From Modestobacter versicolor (GTDB lineage: Bacteria; Actinomycetota; Actinomycetes; Mycobacteriales; Geodermatophilaceae), in NCBI RefSeq assembly GCF_014195485.1, contig NZ_JACIBU010000001.1, positions 868,001 to 932,000 of the forward strand: a DNA stretch of 64,000 bases, given 5' to 3'. Made by a program: the position numbers and the translations under genes. The notes beneath the pieces were generated by a model. That model ran no database searches and was not told where the DNA came from. It was given only the letters and a program-made list of their open reading frames with translations. Below, in pieces: positions 33,966-42,602 of this stretch (position 1 is its first letter; each line of letters starts with the position of its first letter).

Positions 33966-35225
33966 ATGCCCGAACGCCCGTCCCTCCCGCTCTTCACCGC
34001 CCCGGCGCCGCGGCGCCGGTGGCTGGTCGTCGCCGGCCTGAGCGTCGCCGTGCTGGTCGGTGGGGCCGCCGGCCCGGCCGTGGCCGGTGACCGACCCGGC
34101 GGGGGCCACCACGGCGGCTGGCCCCACCCCGGCCGCGATGCCTCGACGACGGTCGAGCCGTTCGGCACCGCACCCGACGGCACCCCGGTCGAGCGCTGGA
34201 CGCTGGCCAACGGCGACATGACCGTCCGGGTGCTCACCTGGGGCGGGGTGATCCAGACGCTGGAGGTGCCCGACCGGCGCGGGAACGTGGAGAACGTCGT
34301 CCTCGGCTTCCCCGACCTGGCCGGCTACGTCTCCGACGACGACCCCTACTTCGGCTCGCTGATCGGCCGGTACGGCAACCGGATCGCCGGGGGCAGCTTC
34401 ACCCTGGACGGGACGACGTACCAGCTGCCGCAGAACGACGGCCCGAACACCCTGCACGGCGGACCGCAGGGCTTCGACGACCAGGTCTGGACCGCCACCC
34501 CGGTCGGTGACCAGGACGTCGCCGCGCTGCGCCTGGAGCTGGTCAGCCCCGCCGGCGACCAGGGCTTCCCCGGCACGCTGACCACCGCGGTCACCTACAG
34601 CCTGGACGACCGCGAGCGGCTGAGCGTGCACTACGAGGCGACGACCGACGCCCCGACCGTGGTCAACCTGACCCAGCACACCTACTGGAACCTCTCCGGC
34701 GAGGGCTCGGGGACCATCTACGACCACCAGCTGCGGATCGACGCCAGCGCCTACACGCCGGTCGACGAGACGCTCATCCCGACCGGGGAGATCGCCCCGG
34801 TGGAGGGCACGCCGTTCGACTTCCGCCGGCCGACGGCGATCGGCGAGCGGATCCGCGAGTCCGACCAGCAGCTGCTCTACGGGCAGGGCTACGACCACAA
34901 CTGGGTGCTCGACCGCGAGGACGACGGCGCGCGCCCGGGCTCGGACGCCGAGGACGCGCTGGAGGAGGCCGCCCAGCTGCGCGACCCGGAGAGCGGCCGG
35001 CGGCTGACCATCTCCACGACCGAGCCGGGGCTGCAGTTCTACTCCGGCAACTTCCTCGACGGCACGCTCGTGGGCACCAGCGGCCGCACCTACCGCCAGG
35101 GCGACGGGCTGGCGCTGGAGACCCAGCACTTCCCGGACTCCCCGAACCAGCCGCAGTTCCCCTCGACGGTGCTGCGCCCGGGCGAGGTCTACGACAGCAC
35201 CACGGTGTTCGAGCTCGACGACTGA
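33966..35225 (+). CDS. galM: Secreted aldose 1-epimerase (mutarotase)
   Basis: 419 aa; the ATG 33966 is preferred to one 14 codons upstream because it places a basic segment then a hydrophobic helix ([19 protein letters not shown], cut near VAGDR) as a clean export signal. Family blocks are present: [32 protein letters not shown] and [14 protein letters not shown] with the catalytic His238. The catalytic Glu385 is in [14 protein letters not shown]. It interconverts anomers of glucose or galactose. Export of a mutarotase is common in actinobacteria that degrade polysaccharides. It has its own promoter and terminator. Confidence 0.93.
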   Translation: MPERPSLPLFTAPAPRRRWLVVAGLSVAVLVGGAAGPAVAGDRPGGGHHGGWPHPGRDASTTVEPFGTAPDGTPVERWTLANGDMTVRVLTWGGVIQTLEVPDRRGNVENVVLGFPDLAGYVSDDDPYFGSLIGRYGNRIAGGSFTLDGTTYQLPQNDGPNTLHGGPQGFDDQVWTATPVGDQDVAALRLELVSPAGDQGFPGTLTTAVTYSLDDRERLSVHYEATTDAPTVVNLTQHTYWNLSGEGSGTIYDHQLRIDASAYTPVDETLIPTGEIAPVEGTPFDFRRPTAIGERIRESDQQLLYGQGYDHNWVLDREDDGARPGSDAEDALEEAAQLRDPESGRRLTISTTEPGLQFYSGNFLDGTLVGTSGRTYRQGDGLALETQHFPDSPNQPQFPSTVLRPGEVYDSTTVFELDD

Positions 35226-35231
35226 GGGGGC

Positions 35232-35262
35232 GGCGCGGCCGGGATCGTTTTCCGGCCGCGCC
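35232..35262. terminator. Terminator hairpin after galM
   Basis: GGCGCGGCCGG and CCGGCCGCGCC form a perfect 11-bp stem with a nine-base loop that contains TTTT. It sits seven bases after the stop of the aldose epimerase gene. Confidence 0.75.
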
Positions 35263-35280
35263 ACCGGGCACAGCTCCATC

Positions 35281-35928
35281 GTGCCCAACGAGTCCGCGCG
35301 GGGCCGCGCGCCCGGCGACGTCCCGCCCACCCTGCTCGACGCCAACCGGCTGTGGGTCGACTCCCGCGTCCGGGCCCTCGTGCAGCAGCGGGTCGAGGCG
35401 CCGCTGCTGCTGCGGCTGGGCGGCCCGGTGCCCGGCGGCCGGGTGCTGGAGCTCGGCACCGGACGGCGGGGGACCGGGCTCCGGCTGGCACTGGACGTCT
35501 TCGGCGCCGCGCACGCCGACGGGGTCGAGCTGCACGAGGCGAGCGTCGCGGCGTGCCGGGCGGCCGTGCGCGACCTGGGCGACCGGGTGGCGGTGCAGCG
35601 CGGTGACGCCACCGCGCTGACCGCGGCAGCGGGCTCCTACGACGCGGTCTTCGGCTACCACGTGCTGCACCACGCCGACGCCTGGCGGGACGTCGTGGCC
35701 GAGGCCGCGCGGGTCCTCCGCCCGGGCGGGCGCTTCTACTCCTGCGAGATGACCGCCCGGTTCGTCGACAGCCGGCCGCTGCGCGCCGTCTCCCGGCACC
35801 CCGCGGACGGCGACCGGCCCACCCCGGACGGGATCGCCGCGGCCTGCCGGGACGCCGGGCTGACCGTGGCCGGTCAGCAGACCCGGGTGGCCGGCTGCTG
35901 GACCGCGCTGGTCGCGACCCGGCGGTGA
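35281..35928 (+). CDS. Class I SAM-dependent methyltransferase
   Basis: 215 aa from GTG 35281. SAM motif I is [15 protein letters not shown] (about residue 57-71), motif II has the acidic [12 protein letters not shown], and motif IV is [29 protein letters not shown] follows as the post-motif. The loop GTGRRG is a little unusual but keeps the Gly pattern. Target unknown. Its stop overlaps the following membrane gene, so they form a small operon. Confidence 0.88.
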   Translation: MPNESARGRAPGDVPPTLLDANRLWVDSRVRALVQQRVEAPLLLRLGGPVPGGRVLELGTGRRGTGLRLALDVFGAAHADGVELHEASVAACRAAVRDLGDRVAVQRGDATALTAAAGSYDAVFGYHVLHHADAWRDVVAEAARVLRPGGRFYSCEMTARFVDSRPLRAVSRHPADGDRPTPDGIAAACRDAGLTVAGQQTRVAGCWTALVATRR

Positions 35929-36485
35929 GCCCGGCGCCCGGGGTCCTGCGGTCCGCCCTGCACCTGCTGCGCCGGCACTGGCGCGCGGCCTACCTGGCGT
36001 CGCTCGCGGCCACGCTGGTCAACACCGTGCCCGACGTGCTGCGCCAGGTGCTCGTCTGGGACGACCCCCGGGTGGCCGCCGCCGTCGCGGTGGACGTGGT
36101 CGGCTTCGGCACCGCGCTGGTCGCCCAGCTGTGGGTGACCGGGGCGGTGGCCGGGCTCCCGGACGGCGGTGGGCTGACCCCGGCCGGGGCGCTGCGCCGC
36201 GGCGCGGGCCTGGCCTGGACCGCCGTCCGGCGCGCGCCGGGCTCGGTGGCGGCCGGCGTCGTCTGCGGTGGCGCGGTGTCGGCGCTGCTCACCGTCCCGG
36301 CGTCGGTGGCCGCGCTGGGGTGGCACCGGGTGCTCGGGCCGCTGGACTCACCTGACCCGGGCGCGTTCGCGGTGGCGACCGCCAGCGACCTGGTGGCCAG
36401 CGCCGTCACGCTGCCGTTCCTGGCGCTGGTGCTGGTGCTCGTCGCCGGCGGCCGCCGGTTGGCCCGCACGCCGGCCGGGCAGTAG
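35925..36485 (+). CDS. Hypothetical integral membrane protein, 186 aa
   Basis: GTG start overlapping the methyltransferase stop by four bases. About four or five hydrophobic segments: residues 21-36, 48-72, 96-125 and 138-165. Shape and Ala/Val content resemble other actinobacterial proteins with no assigned role (DUF-type, similar to YciC/UPF0259-like layout). No motif is recognised. Coupled to the methyltransferase, so it may help deliver or export its substrate, but this is only a guess. Confidence 0.65.
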   Translation: MSPAPGVLRSALHLLRRHWRAAYLASLAATLVNTVPDVLRQVLVWDDPRVAAAVAVDVVGFGTALVAQLWVTGAVAGLPDGGGLTPAGALRRGAGLAWTAVRRAPGSVAAGVVCGGAVSALLTVPASVAALGWHRVLGPLDSPDPGAFAVATASDLVASAVTLPFLALVLVLVAGGRRLARTPAGQ

Positions 36486-36491
36486 CCGACC

Positions 36492-36869
36492 ATGGCCAGG
36501 GACTGGGACCTCACCCGCAAGAGCATCGGGACGCTGTCGATCTGGCTGGGCACCGGTGCGCTGTTCGCGCCCCGGGCGATCACCAGCGTGCTCGGCGTCG
36601 ACGACACCGCCGCCCGCACCGACACCGCGCTCCCGCTGCTGGTCCGGCTGATCGCCGCGCGCAACATCGCCATGGGCGCCGCGCTGCTGGTCACCCCGGC
36701 GCCGCAGGCCCGCCGCACCACCGAGGTGACGATGCTGCTGACCGTGCTGGACGCGGCCGCCGTGCTGGTCGCCCGCCGGGGCGGCGACGTGGCGCAGCGC
36801 AGCGCGGGCCTCTCGCTGACCGTGCTGGCCACCGCGGCCGCCGGGGCGGTGCGCTGGCACCGCCGCTGA
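36492..36869 (+). CDS. Small membrane protein, DUF4267-like
   Basis: 125 aa from ATG 36492, six bases after the preceding stop. Four short hydrophobic helices: SIGTLSIWLGTGALFAPRAI, RLIAARNIAMGAALLVTP, VTMLLTVLDAAAVLVA and the C-terminal LTVLATAAAGAVRW. The R-x-x-A-A-R-N-x-A-x-G-x-A-L pattern is typical of small DoxX/DUF4267-type membrane proteins. Probable last gene of the operon that begins at 35281. Function unknown. Confidence 0.65.
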   Translation: MARDWDLTRKSIGTLSIWLGTGALFAPRAITSVLGVDDTAARTDTALPLLVRLIAARNIAMGAALLVTPAPQARRTTEVTMLLTVLDAAAVLVARRGGDVAQRSAGLSLTVLATAAAGAVRWHRR

Positions 36870-36909
36870 CCGCTCGTCGGGTCGGCGCACCGCGCCGCAC
36901 GGAAACCAC

Positions 36910-36940
36910 TTGACCTCCAGTGGGCTGGAGGGTCGACGCT
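36910..36940 (+). promoter_or_regulatory. MerR-type promoter with central dyad, ahead of the DrrAB-like exporter
   Basis: TTGACC (36910-36915) is followed by the dyad ACCTCCAG-TGGG-CTGGAGGG (36913-36932) and a GACGCT -10-like hexamer at 36935, a 19-base spacer. A dyad inside a long spacer is the hallmark of promoters activated by MerR proteins. No MerR gene is present in the window. Confidence 0.5.
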
Positions 36941-37050
36941 GCTCTGCGACCGGCGGGGGCGGACGGTCGCCGGAGGACCGATGAGTTCTCCGGCCGCCTC
37001 CCGTCCCAGCTGGCAGAGACGTCGTCCTGCAGCTCGAGGTGAGGAACCCG

Positions 37051-38037
37051 ATGACCACGCAGACACCGCTCGCCATCGAGGCGAGCGGGCTCAGGAAGTC
37101 CTTCGGCACCACCCGCGCCGTCGACGGGGTCGACCTGGCCGTCCCGGCCGGCTCGGTCTACGGGGTGCTCGGGCCGAACGGTGCGGGCAAGACCACGACG
37201 ATCCGGATGCTCGCGACGCTGATCGCACCGGACGCCGGCAGCGCCCAGGTGCTCGGCCACGACATCGTGCACGAGGCCGACACCGTGCGCGGGCTGGTGA
37301 GCCTCACCGGCCAGCTCGCCTCGGTCGACGAGGAGCTCACCGGCCGGGAGAACCTGGTGCTGCTCGGCCGCCTGCTCGGCTACTCCCGGCCCGCCGCCCG
37401 GGACCGCGCCGACGAGCTGCTGGAGGCCTTCGACATCGCCGAGGCCGGCGGGAAGCTGGTCAAGCACTTCTCGGGGGGCATGCGCCGCCGGCTGGACATC
37501 GCCGCCAGCATCGTCGTCACCCCGCGGCTGATGTTCCTCGACGAGCCGACCACCGGGCTCGACCCGCGCTCACGCAACCAGGTGTGGGAGATCGCCCGGG
37601 CCCTGGTCGCCGAGGGCACGACGATCCTGCTCTGCACCCAGTACCTCGAGGAGGCCGACCAGCTCGCCGACGGCATCGCCGTCATCGACCGCGGCCGGGT
37701 CATCGCCGAGGGCACCCCCGGCCACCTCAAGGCGTCGGTGGGCACCGGCTCGCTGCGGGTCCGGCTGCTGGACCCGGCCCGCCGGGGCGAGGCGGCCGGG
37801 GTGCTCGAGCGCGTGATCGGCCCGGTGGTGCTGGAGGCCGAGCCGGCGGCGCTGTCGGCCGCGGGGGCCGACCCCGCGCAGGCGGCCATCGGCGTCGCCG
37901 AGCTGGCCCGGGCGGGCATCCCGCTCGCGCACTTCTCGCTCGAGCAGCCCAGCCTCGACGAGGTGTTCCTCGCCCTCACCGGCCACGCGGCCGAGGAGAC
38001 CACCGTGCCGTCCCAGACCCTCCAGGAGCTGTCGTGA
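37051..38037 (+). CDS. ABC exporter ATP-binding protein (DrrA type)
   Basis: 328 aa from ATG 37051, preceded by GAGGTGAGG. Walker [11 protein letters not shown] (about residues 44-53), signature [14 protein letters not shown], Walker [14 protein letters not shown] and the switch region [15 protein letters not shown]. The C-terminal extension ([19 protein letters not shown]...) is the regulatory domain seen in DrrA, the daunorubicin/doxorubicin exporter ATPase. It overlaps its permease gene by four bases. Drug or lipid export driven from a MerR-type promoter is likely; substrate unknown. Confidence 0.92.
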   Translation: MTTQTPLAIEASGLRKSFGTTRAVDGVDLAVPAGSVYGVLGPNGAGKTTTIRMLATLIAPDAGSAQVLGHDIVHEADTVRGLVSLTGQLASVDEELTGRENLVLLGRLLGYSRPAARDRADELLEAFDIAEAGGKLVKHFSGGMRRRLDIAASIVVTPRLMFLDEPTTGLDPRSRNQVWEIARALVAEGTTILLCTQYLEEADQLADGIAVIDRGRVIAEGTPGHLKASVGTGSLRVRLLDPARRGEAAGVLERVIGPVVLEAEPAALSAAGADPAQAAIGVAELARAGIPLAHFSLEQPSLDEVFLALTGHAAEETTVPSQTLQELS

Positions 38038-38870
38038 CCACCACCACCCGCACCCCGGGCACGGCCGACACCGCCGCGGTGCGCCGGGCCATCTCCTCGA
38101 CCGCCCGGCCCGCCCGGCCCGGCCGGCTGTCGACCGCGCTGACGTTCGGCTGGCGGGGGATGCTCAAGGTCAAGCACGTGCCGGAGCAGCTGCTGGACGT
38201 GACGATCACGCCGGTCATGTTCGTGCTGATGTTCACGTACCTGTTCGGCGGCGCGATCGCCGGCTCGACCGGGGCCTACCTGGACTTCATCCTGCCCGGG
38301 ATGCTGGTCATGTCGGTGCTGTTCACGACCGTCTACTCCGGGGTCTCGCTGAACACCGACCTGACCAAGGGCGTGGTGGACCGCTTCCGGTCGCTGCCGA
38401 TCTGGCGGCCGTCGCCGCTGCTGGGCTCGCTGCTGGGCGACAGCGTCCGCTACGTGATCGCCGGGACGGTGATCATCGTGCTGGGCGTCGCGCTGGGGTT
38501 CCGGCCCGACGGCGGGTTCGTGGGGGCGCTCTCCGCGCTGGCGCTGGTGGTGGTCTTCTCGTTCGGGCTGTCCTGGGTGTTCTCGGTCCTCGGCCTGCTG
38601 CTGCGCTCCCCGAACGCGGTGATGAACGCCGGGTTCATGGCCATCTTCCCGCTGACCTTCCTGTCCAACGTCTTCGTCGACCCGGCGACCCTGCCCGGCC
38701 CGCTGGAGGCGTTCGTCGGGGTCAACCCGATCTCGGTGCTGGCCACCGCGTCCCGGTCGCTGATGGCCGGCGAGCCCGACGGCACGGCGATCGCCGTCTC
38801 GCTGGCGGTGGCCGCGGGTCTGGCCGCGGTGTTCCTGCCGCTGACGACGCGGCTCTACCGCAGCCGCTGA
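38034..38870 (+). CDS. ABC-2 exporter permease (DrrB type)
   Basis: 278 aa from GTG 38034 overlapping the ATPase stop. A hydrophilic N-terminus with [20 protein letters not shown] is the DrrB-like amphipathic entry. Six transmembrane spans follow, starting with [17 protein letters not shown] and including the ABC-2 signature [20 protein letters not shown] and [17 protein letters not shown]. Forms the translocation pore with the preceding ATPase. Confidence 0.92.
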   Translation: MTTTTRTPGTADTAAVRRAISSTARPARPGRLSTALTFGWRGMLKVKHVPEQLLDVTITPVMFVLMFTYLFGGAIAGSTGAYLDFILPGMLVMSVLFTTVYSGVSLNTDLTKGVVDRFRSLPIWRPSPLLGSLLGDSVRYVIAGTVIIVLGVALGFRPDGGFVGALSALALVVVFSFGLSWVFSVLGLLLRSPNAVMNAGFMAIFPLTFLSNVFVDPATLPGPLEAFVGVNPISVLATASRSLMAGEPDGTAIAVSLAVAAGLAAVFLPLTTRLYRSR

Positions 38871-38885
38871 GGTGCGCCGACCGGC

Positions 38886-39281
38886 TCAGAACGCGTCGCC
38901 GGTGCGCCAGGGCATCTCCTGCAGGGTGAGGGTGTTGCCGTCCGGGTCGCTGAACCAGGCGTACCGGACCCTGCCGCCGACGTCCTGCACCTCGCCGACC
39001 TCGACGCCCCGGCCGACGAGCTCGGCGCGGGACCGCTCGATGTCGGCGACGACCAGGTGCAGCCCGCGCACCGAGCCGGGCGCGGTGTCGGAGATGCCGG
39101 GCATCCCGGTGCCGATGACCAGCGAGCAGGCCGAGCCCGGGGGAGTCAGCTGGACCACCCGCATGCCCTCGGTCGGCCGGACGTCGACGTCGGCGACGAA
39201 CCCCAGCTGGTCGACGTAGAAGGCCTTGGCGCGGTCCACGTCGGTCACCGGCACCGGGACGAGCTCGAGCTTCATGTCCAT
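38886..39281 (-). CDS. VOC (glyoxalase/bleomycin-resistance fold) protein
   Basis: 131 aa from ATG 39281 (a second in-frame ATG two codons later is equally possible). Two beta-alpha-beta-beta-beta halves: VPVTDVDRAKAFYVDQLGF and then GLHLVVADIERSRAELVG, with the last strand AWFSDPDGNTLTLQEM, which carries a typical metal-binding Glu. Close to the glyoxalase-like family used widely in actinobacteria for thiol or drug modification. Divergent from the reductase gene at 39365. Confidence 0.85.
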   Translation of the reverse strand: MDMKLELVPVPVTDVDRAKAFYVDQLGFVADVDVRPTEGMRVVQLTPPGSACSLVIGTGMPGISDTAPGSVRGLHLVVADIERSRAELVGRGVEVGEVQDVGGRVRYAWFSDPDGNTLTLQEMPWRTGDAF

Positions 39282-39364
39282 GACGCACTTCTACGGACCC
39301 GCGCGCCGTCTGGGAAGAGGCGGCAGCGGTGGAGGTCCGCCGGCCGCCGGGTGAGGATGACCGG

Positions 39365-40594
39365 ATGACAGCGGACGAGCGGACCCACGACCTGGTCGTC
39401 TACGGCGCCAGCGGCTTCGTCGGGCGGCTGCTCGCCGCCCACCTGGCCGAGCACGCGCCCACCGCCACCCGGATCGCGCTCGCCGGCCGGTCCCGCGAGC
39501 GCGTGGCGGCGGTCCGCGACGGGCTCCCCGGCGCCGCCCGGGAGTGGCCGGTGCTGGCGGCGGACTCCGACGACCCCGCGTCGCTGGCCGCCCTCGCCGC
39601 GCAGACCCGGGTGCTGGTGACGACGGTCGGCCCCTACCTCCGCTACGGGCTGCCGGTGGTCGAGGCCTGCGCCCGCGCCGGCACGCACTACGCCGACCTC
39701 AGCGGCGAGGTGCTGTTCGTCCGGGAGGCGATCGACCGGTGCGACACCGTCGCCAGGGAGACCGGCGCCCGCATCGTGCACGCCTGCGGGTACGACTCCG
39801 TCCCGTCCGACCTGGCGACCATGCTGCTCGCCGACCGGGCTGCCGCCGACGGTGCGGGCGGGCTCACCGACGTCCGCCTCGTGGCCACGGCGCGGGGCGG
39901 CTTCAGCGGCGGCACGATCGACTCCGCCCGCGCCCAGGCCGAGGCCGTCGGCCGCGACCGCACCCTGCGCCGGGTGCTCGCCGACCCGTTCGCGCTGAGC
40001 CCCGACCGGGCCGCCGAGCCGGGCACCCGGCAGCCGCGGGACGCTGCCCCACCGGCACGCACCCCGGACGGCCGGTGGACCGCGCCGTTCGTCATGGCGC
40101 CGTTCAACACCCGCGTCGTCCGGCGCAGCAACGCCCTGCAGGGGTGGCGGTACGGCCGGTCGCTGAGCTACGGCGAGGTGATGGGCGCCGGCCGGGGGCC
40201 GCAGGGCGCGGCGACCGCCGTCGGGGTCACCGCCGCGCTGGCCGGGGTCTTCGGCGCGATGTCGTTCCCGCCCACCCGCGCCGTCCTGGACCGGCTGCTG
40301 CCGGCCCCGGGCAGCGGCCCGAGCGCCGCGGTGCGGGAGAAGGGGTGGTTCCGCTCGGTCGTCGACGCCGGCACCGAGGACGGCCGGCGCTACCGGGCCA
40401 CCGCGGCCGGCCGGGGCGACCCGGGGTACGCGGCGACCGCGGTGATGCTCGGCGAGACGGCCCTGGCGCTCGCCCTGGACGGCGACCGGCTGCCCGACCG
40501 CGCCGGGTCGCTGACCCCGGCCACCGCGCTCGGCGACGTGCTGGTCGAGCGGCTGCGCGCGGCCGGGCACACCTACGAGGTACAGCCCGCCTGA
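39365..40594 (+). CDS. Saccharopine dehydrogenase-like / trans-acting enoyl reductase family protein
   Basis: 409 aa; ATG 39365 chosen because it places the dinucleotide loop LVVYGASGFVGRLLAAHLAE right at the N-terminus. ALAGRSRERVAAVRDGL provides the NADP ribose-binding Arg. The middle has YADLSGEVLFVREAI and ACGYDSVPSDLA, motifs shared with the mycobacterial trans-acting enoyl reductase Rv2953 family, which reduces double bonds in phthiocerol-type lipids. A C-terminal hydrophobic turn (TAALAGVFGAMSF) suggests membrane association. No lipid synthase lies nearby, so the substrate remains open. Confidence 0.85.
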   Translation: MTADERTHDLVVYGASGFVGRLLAAHLAEHAPTATRIALAGRSRERVAAVRDGLPGAAREWPVLAADSDDPASLAALAAQTRVLVTTVGPYLRYGLPVVEACARAGTHYADLSGEVLFVREAIDRCDTVARETGARIVHACGYDSVPSDLATMLLADRAAADGAGGLTDVRLVATARGGFSGGTIDSARAQAEAVGRDRTLRRVLADPFALSPDRAAEPGTRQPRDAAPPARTPDGRWTAPFVMAPFNTRVVRRSNALQGWRYGRSLSYGEVMGAGRGPQGAATAVGVTAALAGVFGAMSFPPTRAVLDRLLPAPGSGPSAAVREKGWFRSVVDAGTEDGRRYRATAAGRGDPGYAATAVMLGETALALALDGDRLPDRAGSLTPATALGDVLVERLRAAGHTYEVQPA

Positions 40595-40614
40595 TCCGGG
40601 CCCGGACATGACGA

Positions 40615-40643
40615 AGGGCCGTGACGCGGTGCGTCACGGCCCT
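40615..40643. terminator. Perfect hairpin between the reductase and cspA
   Basis: AGGGCCGTGACGC-GGT-GCGTCACGGCCCT is a perfect 13-bp stem with a three-base loop, 20 bases after one stop and 12 bases before the convergent cspA stop. It can terminate in both directions. Confidence 0.85.
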
Positions 40644-40655
40644 CCGTCGATCACG

Positions 40656-40859
40656 TCAGAGGACGCGGACGTTCTCCGCCTGCGGGCCCTTCTGGCCCTG
40701 CGTGACGTCGAACTCGACCTGCTGGCCCTCGTCGAGGGACTTGTAGCCGTCGCCGCCGATGGCGGAGTAGTGGCAGAAGACGTCAGCGCCGCCGCCGTCC
40801 TGGGCGATGAAGCCGAAGCCCTTCTCCGCGTTGAACCACTTCACAGTGCCCTGAGCCAT
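40656..40859 (-). CDS. cspA: Cold shock protein
   Basis: 67 aa. Starts [18 protein letters not shown] with the RNP1 motif KGFGFI (residues 13-18); RNP2 is [10 protein letters not shown], with Cys-Tyr in place of the usual Val-His-Phe pattern, a mild variant. The single cold-shock domain binds single-stranded RNA and DNA and melts secondary structure. The leader on the upstream side is long (a possible TAGGGT -10 at 41007-41012 would give about 140 nt), as is usual for cold-shock mRNAs. The convergent gene is separated by a perfect terminator hairpin. Confidence 0.96.
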   Translation of the reverse strand: MAQGTVKWFNAEKGFGFIAQDGGGADVFCHYSAIGGDGYKSLDEGQQVEFDVTQGQKGPQAENVRVL

Positions 40860-41276
40860 GTTGATCTTCTTCCGTGCTGGGGTGTCGGGACCGGAAGAGC
40901 CCGGAACCGGGTCGCCGCACCGACCGGCAGGACCGAGAGGAACGTCAGGCAGAGACGACTGCGGACGTCCGTGAACGAAGCAGAGGCGCAACAGCGACCG
41001 AGCAGGACCCTACCCTGCCGACCGCGCCCGGGGGCGGGAACCCGCTCCGCGCGAGGTCCGGTGGACGATCCGGGGCGCGGATGACCAGCCGGAGCGGACC
41101 CGCGACCGAGGTCGGGGGCGGGCGCGCGACCCCGGCATGGAAACACCCGGGGCCCCTCGCGCGTCCCCGCACCGCCCTCCCATGGTGGCGGGGGCGCACC
41201 GGCCGCCGGGCCCGACCAGCGCCGGCCCGGACGGCACCCAGCAGGTCCGTGAGCACGCCTCGACCAGGGAGGGCCC
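40860..41276. other. Intergenic region, cspA leader and beta-helix gene promoter
   Basis: 417 bases with no credible gene. The left part holds the cspA leader and a possible minus-strand -10 (TAGGGT at 41007-41012). The rest is GC-rich and I see no repeat or RNA structure to report, apart from an AGGGAGGG ribosome binding site just before 41277. Confidence 0.5.
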
Positions 41277-42560
41277 ATGCACCACGTCAGCGCAGGACGA
41301 GGGGGACGACGCGGCGGGGGAGGGCGACGGCTGGCGGTGACGACCTCGCTGGTCGTGCTGTTCACCGCCCTGCCGGGCACGGCGGCGTGGGCGGGTGGCG
41401 GGAGCCGGACCTGGGTGGTCCACCCCGGCGAGTCGATCCAGGCCGCCGTCGACCGGGCGGCGTCCGGGGACACGATCCGGATCGAGGCGGGGACCTACCA
41501 GGAAGCCGTCTGCGTCGCGGGCAAGGGCCTGACCATCGACGGTGCCGGTCGGGACGCGACGCGCATCGTCTGGCCGGAGTGGTCGACGACGGCCGACCTC
41601 CCCGACGTCGAGTCGAACGCCTGCTGGGAAGCGCAGGACGACGCGGACCCGCAGAGCGTCCCCGGCACGCTGGCCGACGACGTCTCCGGCATCTTCTTCC
41701 TGGACCCCGACGGCCCGGTCGACGTGAGCCACCTGTCGACCTGGCACCACCCGGCCAACGGGATCGCCGCCTGGGGCGCCGACGGCTTCCGCGTCTACAA
41801 GACGAAGGGGCACGGGCACGACCGCTACGGCGTCCTGGCGGCCGACTCGACCCACGTCCGGATCCAGCGGAACATCGAGGAGGGCGTCGACCGGGGCACG
41901 CCGGACCAGCCCGACAGCGGGACCGCCGGCATCGGCTCCACCGACTCCGACGAGGCGTACGCCGACATCGTGGCCAACGACGTCCAGGGCTACAACATCG
42001 GCGTCTTCGCCCGCGAATCGCGCGTCGGCCAGATCAGGAACAACTACGTGGCCGGCAACTGCGTCGGCGTGCTCGTCTTCGACGACGCCGCCACCGAGGT
42101 CCCCGACACCTCCCGGGAGATCGAGGGCGGGGACTGGACGATCCGGTCGAACGAGTCGTCGGCCAACGACCGCTTCTGCCTCGCCGGGATCGGTGAGGTC
42201 GAGGGGGCACTGCGGGTCTCGGGCACCGGCGTGGCCGTGGTCAACGCCGACCACGTGGGCATCCACGACAACCGGATCCGGGACAACCGCCCGGCCGTGG
42301 ACCCCGCGACGCTGCAGTTCCCCGCCGCGGGGGTCGCACTGCTGACCCTGCCGCCGTTCAACGACCAGTCGGGCGCCGACCCCGGCCCGGTCACCGCGGT
42401 GCAGGTGCGGGGCAACACCATCACCGGGAACAGCCCGGTCGACGTCCTGCGCGGCTGGCCGCCGCCCCTGGACGCCCAGTTCCCGCCGGTCGGCGCCGAC
42501 GTGTCGGTCCGCGGCAACACCTGCACCACCAGCATCCCGGCCTCGATCTGCGGCTCCTGA
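41277..42560 (+). CDS. Secreted right-handed parallel beta-helix protein
   Basis: 427 aa. Signal peptide: a basic Gly/Arg start then LAVTTSLVVLFTALPGTAAW, cleaved near AWA. The mature chain opens with VVHPGESIQAAVDRAASGDT and IEAGTYQEAVCVAGKGLTID, the entry to NosD/pectate-lyase-type beta-helices. Short solenoid coils follow (VRIQRN, ADIVANDVQGYNIGVFA, VGQIRNNYVAGNCVGVLVFD, VGIHDNRIRDNRPAV, VQVRGNTITGNSPV). Several Cys pairs could cap the helix. No Asp cluster for a lyase or hydrolase can be singled out, so binding or enzyme activity is undecided. Confidence 0.85.
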   Translation: MHHVSAGRGGRRGGGGRRLAVTTSLVVLFTALPGTAAWAGGGSRTWVVHPGESIQAAVDRAASGDTIRIEAGTYQEAVCVAGKGLTIDGAGRDATRIVWPEWSTTADLPDVESNACWEAQDDADPQSVPGTLADDVSGIFFLDPDGPVDVSHLSTWHHPANGIAAWGADGFRVYKTKGHGHDRYGVLAADSTHVRIQRNIEEGVDRGTPDQPDSGTAGIGSTDSDEAYADIVANDVQGYNIGVFARESRVGQIRNNYVAGNCVGVLVFDDAATEVPDTSREIEGGDWTIRSNESSANDRFCLAGIGEVEGALRVSGTGVAVVNADHVGIHDNRIRDNRPAVDPATLQFPAAGVALLTLPPFNDQSGADPGPVTAVQVRGNTITGNSPVDVLRGWPPPLDAQFPPVGADVSVRGNTCTTSIPASICGS

Positions 42561-42567
42561 CCCGTGC

Positions 42568-42594
42568 GCCGGAGACGCCCGAGGAGTCTCCGGC
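42568..42594. terminator. Hairpin between convergent beta-helix and helR genes
   Basis: GCCGGAGAC and GTCTCCGGC form a perfect 9-bp stem around a nine-base loop in the 42 bases between the two stop codons. A bidirectional terminator is likely. Confidence 0.7.
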
Positions 42595-42602
42595 ACCGGC
42601 CG

